From Mycogone perniciosa (lineage: Eukaryota; Ascomycota; Sordariomycetes; Hypocreales; Hypocreaceae), in assembly GCA_025331125.1 (NCBI GenBank), contig JAOALB010000133.1:30858-94857 (forward strand): a DNA stretch of 64,000 nt, written 5' to 3'. The notes below the pieces were generated by a model. The model did no database searches, was not told the origin of the DNA, and saw nothing but the letters and a program-made list of their open reading frames with translations. Made by a program: the position numbers and the translations under genes. Positions 23,520-34,972 of the stretch are shown in pieces. The stretch's first letter is position 1; the number at the start of each line of letters is the position of its first letter.

Positions 23520-24603
23520 GCTCGTAGATACGTAGAAAGAGTCATATTGCTCCGTAGCAGTATTACCATATCTATGTACAATATTACGGGTGAGTGCTGA
23601 ACAGGTTCGGTAGTATTATTACAAACTTGTCACTTTACGACGCCAAGTTCCGCCCATGGCTGCCCCATAGCCAAGGTTGTGGCGTATCGACCTGCGGCAT
23701 CACGGTCGCACTCAGACCAGCGCTCTGGACCAGTGAAGTGATTGCTGCCCCCAGCATGTTTGCCTCCAGAAGCCTCCTCCTCTAAAAGCCTAACCGTCCT
23801 CCCCATCCTCCTACCTTTCAGTGGCTAATTATTTTGGTGTCTTTCCTGTCTGCTGGCTGTGGATTTCTGACACGTGCCTGTCTTGTGGGTGGTGGTGTGG
23901 TGTTCGACGAATCGGGTTTAGTACCGCTGTCGCTATTGAATCAATATGTGCACAAGATGGACCTGTCAGAATGAAAAGAGGCATTTTCAAGCATAAGCAA
24001 TCAATGAGGGTGAGATGATCAGGCAGCCAAAAAAAAAAAAACTTATATGACGGCTTTCCACAGAAGATGAAAGCCTAATGCACCTTATTATACGGAGTAC
24101 TCTACAAAAAATCAATTTATTCATATTTAATTATCCCCCTTTAAAAAAGTCCGCAAGGTATTGATTGACTCAAAATCATGAAGCGTGGATAAGGAACATG
24201 TCTTGGTAGCCCTACCAGGCTGTCAAAACATGTCGATGTCCGGCTAGATTAGGTACTGGTACCCGGTTAGTGGTTCATTGTTGCATTCCGGCTTAGATCA
24301 GCCAAAGCTTATGAGGTATGTGTCATGTCGCACAATGAACAGCCAGCTTCCGTCATTCGAATGTACCAAAGTCAAATAAATACTACCAGTCTATCCCGTA
24401 AAAAGAAAAACATCGGTCATGATGCATGCATCCCGCTTCTCTAGGGTATCGCGGCCTTGCTCATGCGTTTTCTGCGCGGTCTTCGTCATGGCCATCTTCC
24501 CTGATGGCTTTGCCGCGCGCCAAACCTATCCCATGTAGCCGCCGTCCAATTCCCTGTTCATTCATCATCCGTTCTATAAATGTCCCAATCGTTGCATTTT
24601 TGC

Positions 24604-24631
<28 letters not shown>
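24604..24631. repeat. (CT)14 microsatellite
   Basis: An uninterrupted CT dinucleotide run lies about 30 bp downstream of the ARB1 stop codon. In the ARB1 transcript it would be an AG repeat in the 3' untranslated region. Confidence 0.85.
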
Positions 24632-24635
<4 letters not shown>

Positions 24636-24661
24636 ATACCAATACCTTCGTTTGCATCGGA

Positions 24662-26650
24662 TTAGACGGCACCGGCCGAGATCATCTTCTTGCGCAGGTA
24701 GTTCTTGTACTCGCCAATGGTGCCATCCCATGCCCGGATGGTCTGGTTCTCGCACACAAGAATCTGCTTCGCAATCTTGTCCAGCAATCTGCAGCAAGAT
24801 TAGTCTCTGTAATTTCATCTTTTTTCAAGCATCTAAATCAATCTCAAAAGCTTACCTGAAGTCGTGGGACACGACAATAACACCACCGCTAAAGGCGTTG
24901 ATGGCATCCGCCAGACTGTCAATGGTGGGAATATCCAGACCGTTGGTAGGCTCGTCCAGCAGCAACATGTTGGGGCCGTCAATGGCCAGCAGAGCGAAGA
25001 CGATACGGCTCTTCTGACCCTCGGACAGGGTGCCCATCAACGCAGTCTGGGAATCACCACTCAATCCGTAGCGGCCAAGCTGCTGGCGCCAGAACTGGTA
25101 GTCCTGAGACTTCTCCTTGTACTTGTCTCGGACAAAGTCAAGGGCTGACTTGGTCAAGTCGAGCTGCTCAGCGCTGTGCTGCGAGTACAGGCCGAGCTTC
25201 AAGTGAGTGTGGCGAGTGACAGATCCACCAGTAGGCGAGAGCTTACCAGTCATCAATCGCAAGAGCGTCGACTTGCCAACACCGTTGGGTCCCACAAGGG
25301 CAGTTCGGGAGTCCATGTCGAAGCCGAGATCCAAGTTTCGGTACAGGTCGTCCTCGGGGTTGCCAGAGTAGGAGAAGGTCACGTTGTCGAAAGATAGCAC
25401 AGGGGGAGGGAGCTTCTCAACATCGGCGAAACGGAAAGTGAAGACCTTGTCAGGGACAACGGCCTGGATGAAGCCATCGGCCTCCATCTTGTCCAGAATC
25501 TTCTGTCTGGACTTGGCCTGACGGACCAGGTTGGCATAAGTACCAGCGCTGGCAATGAACTTCTTGATGTGGGCGATTTCTTCCTGCTGCTTGTGGTAGG
25601 CCTTCATCTGGTTCGTCTCGTTTTCCTCGCGGGTCTTGTGGTAAGAGTCGTAGTCACCACCGTAGTAAAGCAGCTGCTTCATTCGCATGTCGATCATGTT
25701 TGTGCACACACCGTTCAAGAAGTCCATAGAGTGGGAAACCAAGACAAGGGTTCGGTCCCACTTCTTGAGGTACTCCTCCAACCACACACAGGCCTCGAGA
25801 TCCAAATGGGCAGTGGGGTCGTCGAGGAGCAGCAGCGAGGGCTTGACGAAGAGAGCCTTGGCCAGAGCGACTCGCATTCTCCAACCACCGGACATGTCCT
25901 TGGTCTTCTTGTGGATCGTCTTCTTGTTGAAGCCGAGACCTGTAAGGATCATGGAGGCACGGGTAGAGAACGTGGAGGGATCCATCTTGTCCATGTGCTA
26001 CCGAATTGTTAGTGTCATGCTATTGGCAATAGAGGATGAGATGACACCGGACTTACATCGTAGAGGTCGAGGAGAACGGGGCTTTCAGGACCATCCTCCT
26101 CGAGCATCTTCTCAGCCAGCTTGTCAAGACGCTCCATTTCAAGCTCAGCCTCCCTGACGACCCACTCCAAAGCACCAAGGTCGCTGGGGGGAGCACCCTC
26201 GTTCAGCAAGTAGATGTCGACGTGGGTGGGGATAGGATACTCGCGGGCGGCAATGGCTTTGAGCAGGGTACTCTTGCCACAGCCGTTCTCGCCCAGCAGA
26301 CCGTACCGGCGACCGAACGACAGCTCCATGGTGGAATCGGTGATGAGGACTCGGCCGTGGAACACAAGGGAGGTGCTGGTGATCTTGACGTCCTTGCTCT
26401 GCTGGGTGGAGGCCAACACACCGGTGGTGACTCGGTCAGAGATGCCGTGCTTGTCCATCTGGTCGGCCAGACGCTTCACCTCGTCCAGCTTATCGTCGGA
26501 CGTGGCGGGGCCCTCATTGTCCTGGACGGGATTTCCGTTGACATCGAGTTCGGGCTCCTGATTCTTCTTGCCAGCCTTGCCGCTCTTCTTGTCGAGCTTG
26601 CCCTCGGCGGCCTTCTTAGCAAGTCTCTTCTCCTTGGACGCAGAAGGCAT
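24662..26650 (-). CDS. arb1: ABC-F ATPase, Arb1 type (ribosome biogenesis)
   Basis: This is a soluble twin-ATPase protein without membrane spans. Exons 26650-26057, 25997-24856 and 24788-24662 give 620 residues. Donors are GTAAGT and GTAAGC. The N-terminus is Lys-rich ([18 protein letters not shown]). NBD1 has Walker [10 protein letters not shown], signature MSGGWRMR and Walker [16 protein letters not shown]2 has [17 protein letters not shown] and [11 protein letters not shown]. The linker contains the ABC-F helical tract ([13 protein letters not shown]). Length and the [15 protein letters not shown] segment match Arb1, which in yeast shuttles and supports 40S and 60S ribosome biogenesis, and not the larger Gcn20 or New1. 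NBD1 has Asp at the usual catalytic Glu position (DDPT), while NBD2 is canonical. Confidence 0.93.
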
Positions 26651-27432
26651 TGTGGCGGTCTAGAGAGGGTAACACTAGAAAAGACAAGGGGCCTTTGTTA
26701 ATGGAAGAGGGGGGAAGAGAAAAAGAGAAGGAAAAGGACAAACGCCGGTTCCAGACGTATAATATTCAACGGCCCACGGAATATGACCAAAATCCGGACA
26801 AAGGCTGGAATATGGAACTCGACCAGACAGTTCGGTTCGGTTTGGCGACCCTTTGCCTTTGAAATTATCGATGTGAGCGGGGTGATTTTTTCTGGTGGGG
26901 CGTGGGGCTAGTCTCAAAATTTTGGTTTGTCGATAAGGACTCAGGAGAGACAGTCAAGTCAGGCATCAAATGGCAGCTAAGGCATTAACAAGAGAGCCCC
27001 TGCGTCTGACCTGACTCTGACTCTGACTCTCTGTGGCATGAGAGTTCTTTGATGCATTGAACTCTTTTGTGCTGCTAATGCCAGACGAAATTGTGTTTGG
27101 ATGATTTTTATGCGATTTCTTCAATAAAGTTTGGGATATTTTGCATGCTTTTTGCTGCTCGCCTTGTATATCTGATTTGCCCACGTCAACGCCCAAATAT
27201 GGAAAAAAGGAAAAAAATTCAAACGCCTGACGTCACTTTTCGCCTCTGCTGGTCGGTCATGGCCGATCACCATTTAAAATGCCCACCGCCTACCCTATAC
27301 CGATTTTTCAACCCCATTTTTTCATAAGCCATTTCCTCCTTGCCAGGACTTCGTGCATGAAGGTGTATTAGAAATAACCTCTCCCATTCTGTTTCATATC
27401 CTACAGAGTTCCTATTGAAACCGACCCAAAAT
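26651..27432. other. ARB1 promoter region and spacer
   Basis: This is 5' flank of ARB1 with A/G-rich leader DNA and a short CTGACT repeat near 27005-27030. No gene was seen. Confidence 0.4.
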
Positions 27433-28161
27433 TCACCCTTTTATACCCCCCCTTGGACCCGTAATTCTGGTCTCTATCATATCTGCCGGAACCAACTGCG
27501 GCTGTGCTTCGCCATATCGCCGACGCTCAAGCTCCTCTTCGTCGGGTGTATGCTCTGGCGGTTGATTTGATGCTTCTCGAGAAACCTCATTCATTTCATC
27601 TTTGCGCTCTGGTGATGGTGGACTTTTCATCCATGTTGACGTCGGTTGCCGTACGGGCCGGATAGACGACTTATCCTCAGATGCTGCCATGGCTGGGTAT
27701 TCACAGCAGTATTTGGTGACGTGATCAGCCTCGTCTCCTCGATCGTGACTCTCCCGAAACCAAGAGACGCAATTATGCGCAAGTAGTAATATCCGACGAA
27801 GACACCTGTTTCTCAAACCAGTCAGAAATCATATGCATCATCCGCTGCGAAAAAGAAAGCGCGTCATGATGTTGTATCCTCACGGGATGCTTGCCATGAT
27901 CAAGAAGAGGAGGACATCCGTCACAAACGTGCCCACAAGCATATAATATAGATAGGATTCAAGCCGCTAGGGTGAATATTCCTAACAAAAGCAAAAGTGG
28001 TCTACGAGCGAAAACCCCATGTCTCAATAGTAGATGATTATACCTGCCAGAATGCTGATGCCTAGACTTAACGGGCCGACTTACTACCAATGAAGCCCCC
28101 CCTAGGCAGCAGGTTGACTGTTATGTACGCACCAATGACGCCGCAACGCCCGCATCATTTC
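27433..28161 (-). CDS. Small membrane protein, unknown, 5' end unresolved
   Basis: A chain of small exons can be read on the minus strand: up to 28133, an 18-base micro-exon at 28061-28044, then 27966-27884 and 27805-27433. All are in frame, with donors GTGCGT, GTATAA and GTGAGG. The joined protein contains VAASL-ASAFWQ-RLESYLYYMLVG, a membrane segment FVTDVLLFLIMASIP and an aromatic/Cys stretch (AHNCVSWFRE). A long polar tail ends TGPRGGIKG. The acidic Ser/Pro tail after one or two membrane helices suggests a small plasma- or organelle-membrane protein. No family was recognised. The start codon was not found, and an upstream exon is likely. Confidence 0.45.
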
Positions 28162-28288
28162 TTTACAATTGCCACTGCGATGTTGAGTTGACAAATCAAT
28201 TTATGTTGGCGTTGGCATTGGGTTTGCACCTTGGGCAATGAATGCTATGTACCTAAGCAGTGCCAAGTACATACGCCTGACACTCCTC

Positions 28289-28810
28289 TCATGAAGATGT
28301 CTCCCGATCCAGAGCCTCGTATCCCGTCTCGGTGGCCAAACCACTCTGCCTCGCACCAGTTCCCGCTCGCGCATTCAAAGCCTGTTGGAACTGTCTCTCA
28401 GCCAGTCTGCTCGGATCGCCCTCACTTCCAGGCTCCGACTGCAACGCCTTCATTAGTCCGTCCTGCGTCCACATGTCATCCATGCCTTCTTTTAAGTTCT
28501 TGCTACGTTCCGCTTCGGCCTTGGATGCTCCGTGTAAAAGTCCCGGGTCACTGCGAGATCTACTGAGATCAGATCCCGAGTGGTGGATCTCAGGTCGCAC
28601 GTTGCGGTTGCTGGCGAACTCGCCACCTTCTCTGTAGGACTCAGCGGCAAGCGACTCCGAAAGGACAGGACCGGCCCCTTCGCGCATGACGGGAGCACGT
28701 TGGCCTGGATTGACCTTGTTTTTGTTAATATCTCATGGTTGGACGGGATATGAGGAGAGGCTTACCTTGGTTCCGGCACTAGGGGCCTTGCGGTCCTGAA
28801 CAGTAGACAT
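28289..28810 (-). CDS. Small conserved-looking hydrophilic protein
   Basis: Exon 1 (28810-28766) encodes MSTVQDRKAPSAGTK. A 51-bp intron (GTAAGC ... ACAAG) leads to exon 2 (28714-28289), giving 156 residues. The central motif SESLAAESYREGGEFASN resembles a short motif (SLAAES..xGG.F) that I associate with small fungal proteins of unknown function. The rest is Ser/Asp/Glu-rich, with MDDMWTQDGLMKALQ and a QQALNARAG segment, and lacks membrane helices or a leader. The clean phase-0 intron and good start context support a real gene. No biochemical role can be proposed. Confidence 0.65.
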
Positions 28811-29450
28811 TATTGTTCCCTTGTAGATATCTTGTCCGTCTTGCAGAGTGAGGAATAATGGGAGATTCCCTTGAATGGAGCCGTGATGGTTTTGTGTAAA
28901 AAAAAACAAAAAACAAATGAGCCCGGCAATTTGCGAGATTGATGGACTCTCGTCAATCTAACATCACGATGACGACGTGATATATGGATATCATATCAAT
29001 GTCAACTCATTGGCAAGCTGGACAGCAATAGTCCTCGCTTTGGGATTTCTTGGATGACGTATGATAGAAAATCTGCCAATGATCAGGATCTCGATGTCGT
29101 CGTACGAATAGGCTTATCGCACTCACCACGTCTCATCAACTCGTAGTCAAGAAAGCACGCACTTCAAGATTGCATCATCTTGTAAACTTTCACATAGCTC
29201 TCCCTTGTCCGCCCGAGTTGACAGCTTAAATCGTGCAACTGTCGTCAGACATCTTTTCCATAGTCATACCCCTTAGAATATACAGATCACCGACATGAAT
29301 TCATCATTGCGTCCGCCATTGCCATTCAAAAACGCGCCCGCCAACCGAATGTGATTTTTCAACCAAACTCCCACAAAAGACATATGCCACGTAACCGAAC
29401 CTCACCGCGTCCAATACACGAGGGGCTTGCCTCGTCAGATTCAAACTACC
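28811..29450. other. Intergenic between two minus-strand genes
   Basis: This is promoter of the small hydrophilic protein gene and 3' flank of the kinesin gene. An A-rich run lies at 28899-28916. No gene was seen. Confidence 0.4.
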
Positions 29451-32400
29451 TTATGATTCGCTTCCCTTGATTTTCTTGGTTGCCTTTGCAGTGCCGATAT
29501 GAGTGTTGTGTACCTAACATGGTTAGCTGAGTGTTTCACTACAATGATTTGCGAGAACTTCATACCTTTGTAGCAAACCTCAAACTTGTTAGCGTCTCCT
29601 TCAGATGCGTCTCCAGCGGCGATACCATGACAAACATGAGAGTCTTGCTGTTCCCTCCCAAGCTGTATTGAAGCAGGTGAGTCAGCTTGGAATTACGATA
29701 CGGGATATGCCCCGAGCCCCTCCCAAGAGCTTCGATCACGTCGCCTAAACAGCTCAAGCTCTTGTTGATGTTCTGTGTCTCCTTCATCCGGTCACCCTCT
29801 ACTTGAGAGTGCTTGAGGCGTTCTGAGCCAGCCAAATCGACCAGGTTCAGCGTACCTTCGCACCGCTCGCCTGTGGCTGAGTTTTCCCCAATGAGTTTGA
29901 GGATGAAGACGCTGTGGGATCGGGATGATCGTTCGTTGGCCTTGGTTGCAGCTACTGATCGGTTGTTCTGGGCCTCCTCAAGCATAACCTCAACGCTAGA
30001 AGCCGAGTTGAACTGAACCGACTTGCAGTTTAAAATCGTCGTCTGCTTGCGAGCCTCATCATGTCGAATCTCTAGTTTCCTTGCTCTGCTGTCTGAACTA
30101 CGATCATTGGGTGTCAAGAGATCGTTGAGTTCCTCATTGTAAACCTCGATGAATGAGCCCTCCATGGTGTAGTGCCACGACTTTTCCTTTAGCTTGGTTA
30201 TGGTGTCGTAGATCATGTGCGTAGCCCGAGGAATCATGCCGTCAGGCGATGACATGGTGAATGTTTTCCCTGAACCTGTTTGGCCATAGCAGAAAATGCA
30301 TACGTTGTAACCGTCCAGGGCACTCTGCACCAGTTGAGATATCTCACCAAATATCTCCTCGTTCTGTATGCTCGGGGTAAAGACTCGATCGAACTCAAAG
30401 GGATAAGCTTTCCTCTGAACAACCCCAAGGCTACTCCTCTCCTCAGGACCGGCAACCACGATTTCGGCAGATGTCTTGTCGTCGGGGAAAGAAAGTTTGG
30501 CGACATCGTCCTCACCATCTCCTAGTGGTGGTCGAACTCGGCACATGACGCGGATGTTACCCTTGAGCTCTTGATATTTGTTGAAGAGAACCCGCCGCTC
30601 CGTCTCCTCCTTGATGAGCTTCTGTCGTGCTTCCTCTGCTACTCGTAGGGCCTCTTGAAGTCTCGCCTCCATGTTGGCAAATGCATCGGATTGCGCCTTG
30701 GTATCGGACTCGAGGAACTCGACTTGTGACTTGAGAGAATTGATCTTGGCTTCGAGGGTTGTGTTGGAAGCCGACAGTTCGGAAATATTCGTCTGCAAGC
30801 TGCTGTTGAGTGCCTTCTCTCTCTCAAAATCCGTTCTCAGGCCCTCGGTTTCTGATCGCATTTCCCGCATCTCTCGATCTTTCCTTTGTAGTGAAAGCTC
30901 CATGCCTTGTTGGTCGTTCCCCATTTGCGTCCGCAGATTCTGGAGCTCTCGTTCCCTATTTTGTCGCTCGTCCTGTAGCTCCTGCTGGTAACGTCGATTC
31001 AGGTTGTCTAGCTGTTGCTGATGCTCGTTTGCGTCCTGGACCTTAAGGCGTTCTAGTTCCCGGGTCAAATCATCCATGGCTATCCGGTGTTGGCGTGAAA
31101 GATCATCGACCGCGTCCCGGTGTTTCCTACTCAGCTCATCTACTTCACGCGTGTGATCCCAACGAAGTTTCTCTATCTCATGCCGAATTTGTCGACCTTC
31201 CTCCCTTGATGCGTCAAGATCCGATCGCAAGGTTTCGTTCTTGTCTTCGAGCGTCTTCCTATCGCCTTCCAACTCCTCGACTATAGTCATTCTTTAGCAT
31301 TCTGGTGCAATGAATCGCCAATATTGAAATGCTTACCTCGTCTCTTAGCCATTGCTATGGCGTCATCAATTCCTTGCCTTTGGCTTATTGTCGTATCGAC
31401 CATGGCCTTCAACTCGTTGAATCGCGACTCCATGCTATCGACTTTGCAATCTACGTTAAAAGCTACAAAACCAGTCAAGTTAGAATCCTTGGTTAGAAAA
31501 TTGGGACGGGTTGGAGACTTGGTTGGAGACTTGGTGGGTGAATTGGCTCTGTAGAGATCGATGCAATCTTGGACTTTTGCCATTTGACGCTTCAACTGCT
31601 TGTTGGTCGGCGACACAGGAGGTCCCCCCTAGGTTCCCTGAGATGCCGCCAAGACAGGCGCTGGAAGTGGTTTTGTGCTTCTCTTCTCATTGTTGGGACG
31701 ACTGATGGTGATATTGCTTGTTTGTGATGTGAGGTCAGTGGGATCGGAGGATGTCACTTGACTCTTGCTGGGCACGGTGTTGTCATCTTCGAGAGAGAGG
31801 CAGTTGAATTTGCTCGTCAGAGAACTTTCTCTGGAACTCGACAACGTTGACGTGGACTTGGTTGTTCTCAGCTTTTGGCTGTGAAGGGGAACAGAGGCTA
31901 AAGTCTGGTGTTCAAAGGAATAAGCCGTACCACTATGGTCATTCGCCGCATCGCATTCATCGTCATCTCGAACGCCATATGCAGTTCTAGGTCGCGCTGC
32001 CTGACTCCTTGATCTGGCATGGCCGGGGCGCGTGTTCGATGTAGATGTCTGAGGTCGGTCGGAGGGGATGTTTCGTCCAGGGCCATAGCTCTTAGCGAAG
32101 TTGCTCACGGAGGAGTTTGAGATGCTGGAGGTTGGACGGGAAGGATGCTTGAGCTAGTAAACAAAGGCATTAGCAACACCATGTATAGGCACGTCGCAGC
32201 GGACAGATTATGCTCACTTGGGAGATGCTTGCTAACGTCTGACCCTTAATGGCAGGGCGTGCTGTTTGCATCGAAGCTCCAATCGAAGGTTTCGGCGGAT
32301 ACTCGACCGCTCGCTCGGAGAGGGGTTTGCGCTTGGGCTCGGATTGTTGTGCTGCTGACTGCGATTAGCATGTGAGGTTGTGGTCGGTTTGATCGAGGGT

Positions 32401-32655
32401 CGGCTTACCGGGCTGAGGCATCTCGCGCTTCAGTCCCTTGACGCCTGGAGGCGCGGGGATGGAGGATTGAATGCGGGCATTGTGCTGCGATTCACTCCAT
32501 TCGGAGAGTCCTCCACCATAAGTCATCGGTCCCGGCAAGCGACTCATTTTGGACGGTCGTGCCGCCTGCAATCACCATTGTTAGTCCATTGCGCCTCAAA
32601 GGCCAAAAGTCCAGAGCGGTTGGGGGGAACGAACTTGATGCTCAGAAACATCCAT
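29451..32655 (-). CDS. klpA: Kinesin-14 with C-terminal motor (Kar3/KlpA type)
   Basis: This is a minus-end-directed spindle motor. Exons are 32655-32635 (MDVSEHQ), 32565-32409, 32354-32218, 32153-31337, 31280-29566 and 29513-29451. All joins keep frame. The protein has a polar N-terminus (SRLPGPMTYGGGLSEW), SPTNKQLKRQMAKVQDCIDLY, a coiled-coil stalk of about 250 residues, the kinesin-14 neck (ELKGNIRVMCRVRP) and a motor domain in the last 350 residues. The motor shows P-loop GQTGSGKT, switch I NERSSRSHS and switch II LVDLAGSE. The final exon gives VHNTHIGTAKATKK. A TAG at 31629-31631 lies in frame between ...ASQGT and GGPPVSPTNK. It could be the acceptor of a 129-bp intron (donor GTGACA at 31757), giving about 926 residues, or a true nonsense codon. 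Confidence 0.93.
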
Positions 32656-33940
32656 TAAGAAGAATATCAGATGCAGGACTTCATGAACCGGATCATACGA
32701 GCAGACTGTCGCGTCAAAACAAGGAGCAAAGCCCCGCGAATTCGGCGCAAGGAGGCGAGACGGTGCTTGGGCGTTGATGCGGAAAAGGAACGTGGAGCAG
32801 CGAAGCGCAAACAGACGAGCTGGTGAGCCACTGGCCTTGCCAAATGTTGACCAGGACAAATGATTTGGTATGGAGACGTTATCGGTGTGGATTCTCGAAG
32901 TGGCGTTGTAGCTTTGGCGGTTGTTTACTTTGGCAAACCAAGCCCATCTTGGGCGTGTGCCGGGCAACGGTGGCTTGAGCTGTGTGGCTGACCAGCGGCA
33001 GTTGGTGGAGGCGGCGCCAGCTGTCGGCCAGTTGTCCAGACTGCTGACTCGCCAGTGATAGACATATTGAAACGTGGGGGAGCTGCTGACTTGGCGATGC
33101 CCTGATCAAACAGTTGGGGGTTTCACATGTCAAGAAATGACGTCCTCAGCAAAATCATGTTTGGTTGACGCCATGTCTATCTACAAGGTATATACGGACT
33201 TTGGCGAGAGTCAGTGGCGTCCAGCCTGCAGAGCCTAGTGCCATTGCCGCTCTTGAGAAGCTTCATCATGATTTAAATGTCTACCATTCATTATCTTGTA
33301 CGGAGTACGGAGTACTTCGTAATCACTTCAAAAACGACAAAGCCATGGAAGAAGAAGAGGCTATTACCGCTTGGGGAAGTGTGGGAAAAGAAGCTTTTAT
33401 GACACCTTTCCCGATTCGCATATTTACGCGAACTGGCAACCCAACAACAGCTACGACATGACATATGAGATCTGTAGATTTGAAGAGGAGAAAAAAAATG
33501 CTAGCATTATCATCACACCAATTGGGGCATGAGTTAGTCTATACCGTATTATAAATAGATAAATCCCAACAATGCAAAGCGTGTCAAGCTCATGGCTTCT
33601 TCACATGCTCCCACTCCGTCATGCTCTAAAAGCGGCGCTGCTGAGGTAATGTGTCCACCCACTCAAAGCTTCGTATCGGTAGCTTTTAACTATTATTACA
33701 ACCACATCTTCTCAACCATCCATCCATCGTCTGACTATATAACTCCACTTATTACTCTGGACGCTTCTCGCCGACGAGAGGGGGGAAATATTCCCTCTTT
33801 TGGACCTCTCTTCGATGTCTCGATAACACCGCCTACTCACGACTCCTACTCGAATCGAACAGCTTTCGCTTACTTTCCGAGTGCTATACCGGGAACCCTC
33901 ATCTACAAGAGCAACAAGCCAGCCCGCGAGCGCATCACAG
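32656..33940. other. Spacer between divergent kinesin and acyltransferase-like genes
   Basis: This is a divergent promoter region. It carries the fused palindromes at 33298-33321. A 121-codon open frame at 33592-33954 overlaps the next gene's start in another frame. It looks non-coding but would act as an upstream ORF if the transcript starts that far out. Confidence 0.4.
33298..33321. repeat. Tandem GTAC palindromes
   Basis: GTACGGAGTAC is repeated with a shared GTAC and continues into GTACTTCGTA, a head-to-tail cluster of the dispersed motif. Confidence 0.75.
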
Positions 33941-34972
33941 ATGGAGAAGTATAGCCAGTTCCGCGACAGAGGTAAGCCTCTCCCTCCTCTACTTCATGCG
34001 CTCCCCACTGACTATTTCCCATCAACAGCCACCGGCATCTCGCCGTTCCTCCCCGTCTCAACCCAGCGCTCCGCTGTCTCGACCCTAACCCACAGCCTCC
34101 TCTTCCTCATCCGCCTCCCTTTCTTTCTCACCTATGTCCTCAGCTACTTCATCCTCTTCCACAACCTGCCCCTCCCCGTCGTTGCCCGCAAAGTCGCACT
34201 ATGGGGCATGATGGCTATCCCCGGCATATGGTGGGTTGACCTGCAGCTCGACGGCGTCAAGCGCGGCACTCTCTCTGAACAGCCCCGCGAGAGGTTCCCG
34301 CACCCAGGCTCCGTCATAGCCGCGAATTTCACGAGCCCGATCGATGCCATCTACCTCGCCGCCATCTTCGACCCTGTGTTTACGGTGTCGTACCCTGGGA
34401 CGAGGAAGCTGCAACGTGTGGGGTTGCTTACGGCTGTGATGATGGCTCTTGCGCCAGTCAAGACCGCACCGCCGCCTGAGAACGCAAAACTACTTGACTT
34501 GAGGGATCTGTTGGAGGAGTATCCAGACCGCGTCATCGCCGTATTCCCAGAGTGCAGCACCACCAACGGAAAGGCCATCTTGCCATTCAGCCCGAGCTTG
34601 CTTCAGTGTCCAGCCGATGTGCACGTGTTCCCGGTTAGCATCCGGTACACACCCCCGGATGTCACCACCCCGGTGTCAGGACAATGGCTCCAGTTCTTTT
34701 GGAATCTGCTCTCTCGACCGACGACCTGCATTCGAGTCCGTATCGCGGAGGGACAGATGAACAAAGCCGCTGCAAAGAGCGTTTATACCACCAACGGGTC
34801 CAGCGACCTGAGTTACAGGGGCGAGAACAGTTCCAGCGTGTCTAGTGAAGAGCAGAAATTGCTGGACAGGATAGGAGAAGCGCTGGCAAGATTGGGCAGA
34901 GTAAAGAGGGTTGGGTTAACACTGAAGGACAAGGCTGCATTTGTTCAAGCATGGAATGGGAAGAAGGCGTAA
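33941..34972 (+). CDS. PlsC-like lysophosphatidic acid acyltransferase (Loa1/Vps66 type)
   Basis: Exons 33941-33971 and 34029-34972 encode 324 residues. The 57-bp intron (GTAAGC ... CAACAG) is stop-free, but removing it gives MEKYSQFRDRATGISPFLP, which reads naturally. A hydrophobic stretch at about 30-75 (LLFLIRLPFFLTYVLSYFILF) anchors the protein in a membrane. The acyltransferase blocks are NFTSPIDAIYL, VFPECSTTNGKAILPF and VSIRYTPP. These match the pattern of fungal Loa1/Vps66-like glycerolipid acyltransferases of the ER and lipid droplets, which acylate lysophospholipids. The usual NHxxxxD motif reads NFxxxxD here, so the catalytic His is absent from its normal position. Substrate is inferred from family only. 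Confidence 0.78.
   Translation: MEKYSQFRDRGKPLPPLLHALPTDYFPSTATGISPFLPVSTQRSAVSTLTHSLLFLIRLPFFLTYVLSYFILFHNLPLPVVARKVALWGMMAIPGIWWVDLQLDGVKRGTLSEQPRERFPHPGSVIAANFTSPIDAIYLAAIFDPVFTVSYPGTRKLQRVGLLTAVMMALAPVKTAPPPENAKLLDLRDLLEEYPDRVIAVFPECSTTNGKAILPFSPSLLQCPADVHVFPVSIRYTPPDVTTPVSGQWLQFFWNLLSRPTTCIRVRIAEGQMNKAAAKSVYTTNGSSDLSYRGENSSSVSSEEQKLLDRIGEALARLGRVKRVGLTLKDKAAFVQAWNGKKA

Larger units (their letters stand above)
22286..24661. other. Large spacer upstream of INO80, with simple repeats
   Basis: About 2.4 kb separates INO80 and ARB1. It holds a CAAGAT hexamer repeat (22381-22413), a GGAT tetramer repeat (22449-22475) and GTAC palindromes (23427-23437, 23508-23519, 24091-24100). A (CT)n microsatellite lies at 24604-24631, just beyond the ARB1 stop. 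Long plus-strand frames at 22600-23600 are repetitive or His/Pro-rich and look non-coding. Confidence 0.5.

Noticed and set aside
22600..23600. Several long plus-strand open frames upstream of INO80
   Set aside because: They are built from simple repeats and Pro/His/Arg-rich low complexity, have no splice-supported structure and lie in a promoter-like region.
31497..31520. Possible short intron in KlpA around the TKSPTRPNFLTKDSNLTGF segment
   Set aside because: Candidate sites would give an intron of about 20 bp, and the segment reads like typical kinesin-14 sequence.
33592..33954. A 121-codon open frame ahead of the acyltransferase-like gene
   Set aside because: No protein character and it overlaps the start of a supported gene in another frame. 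At most it is an upstream ORF.
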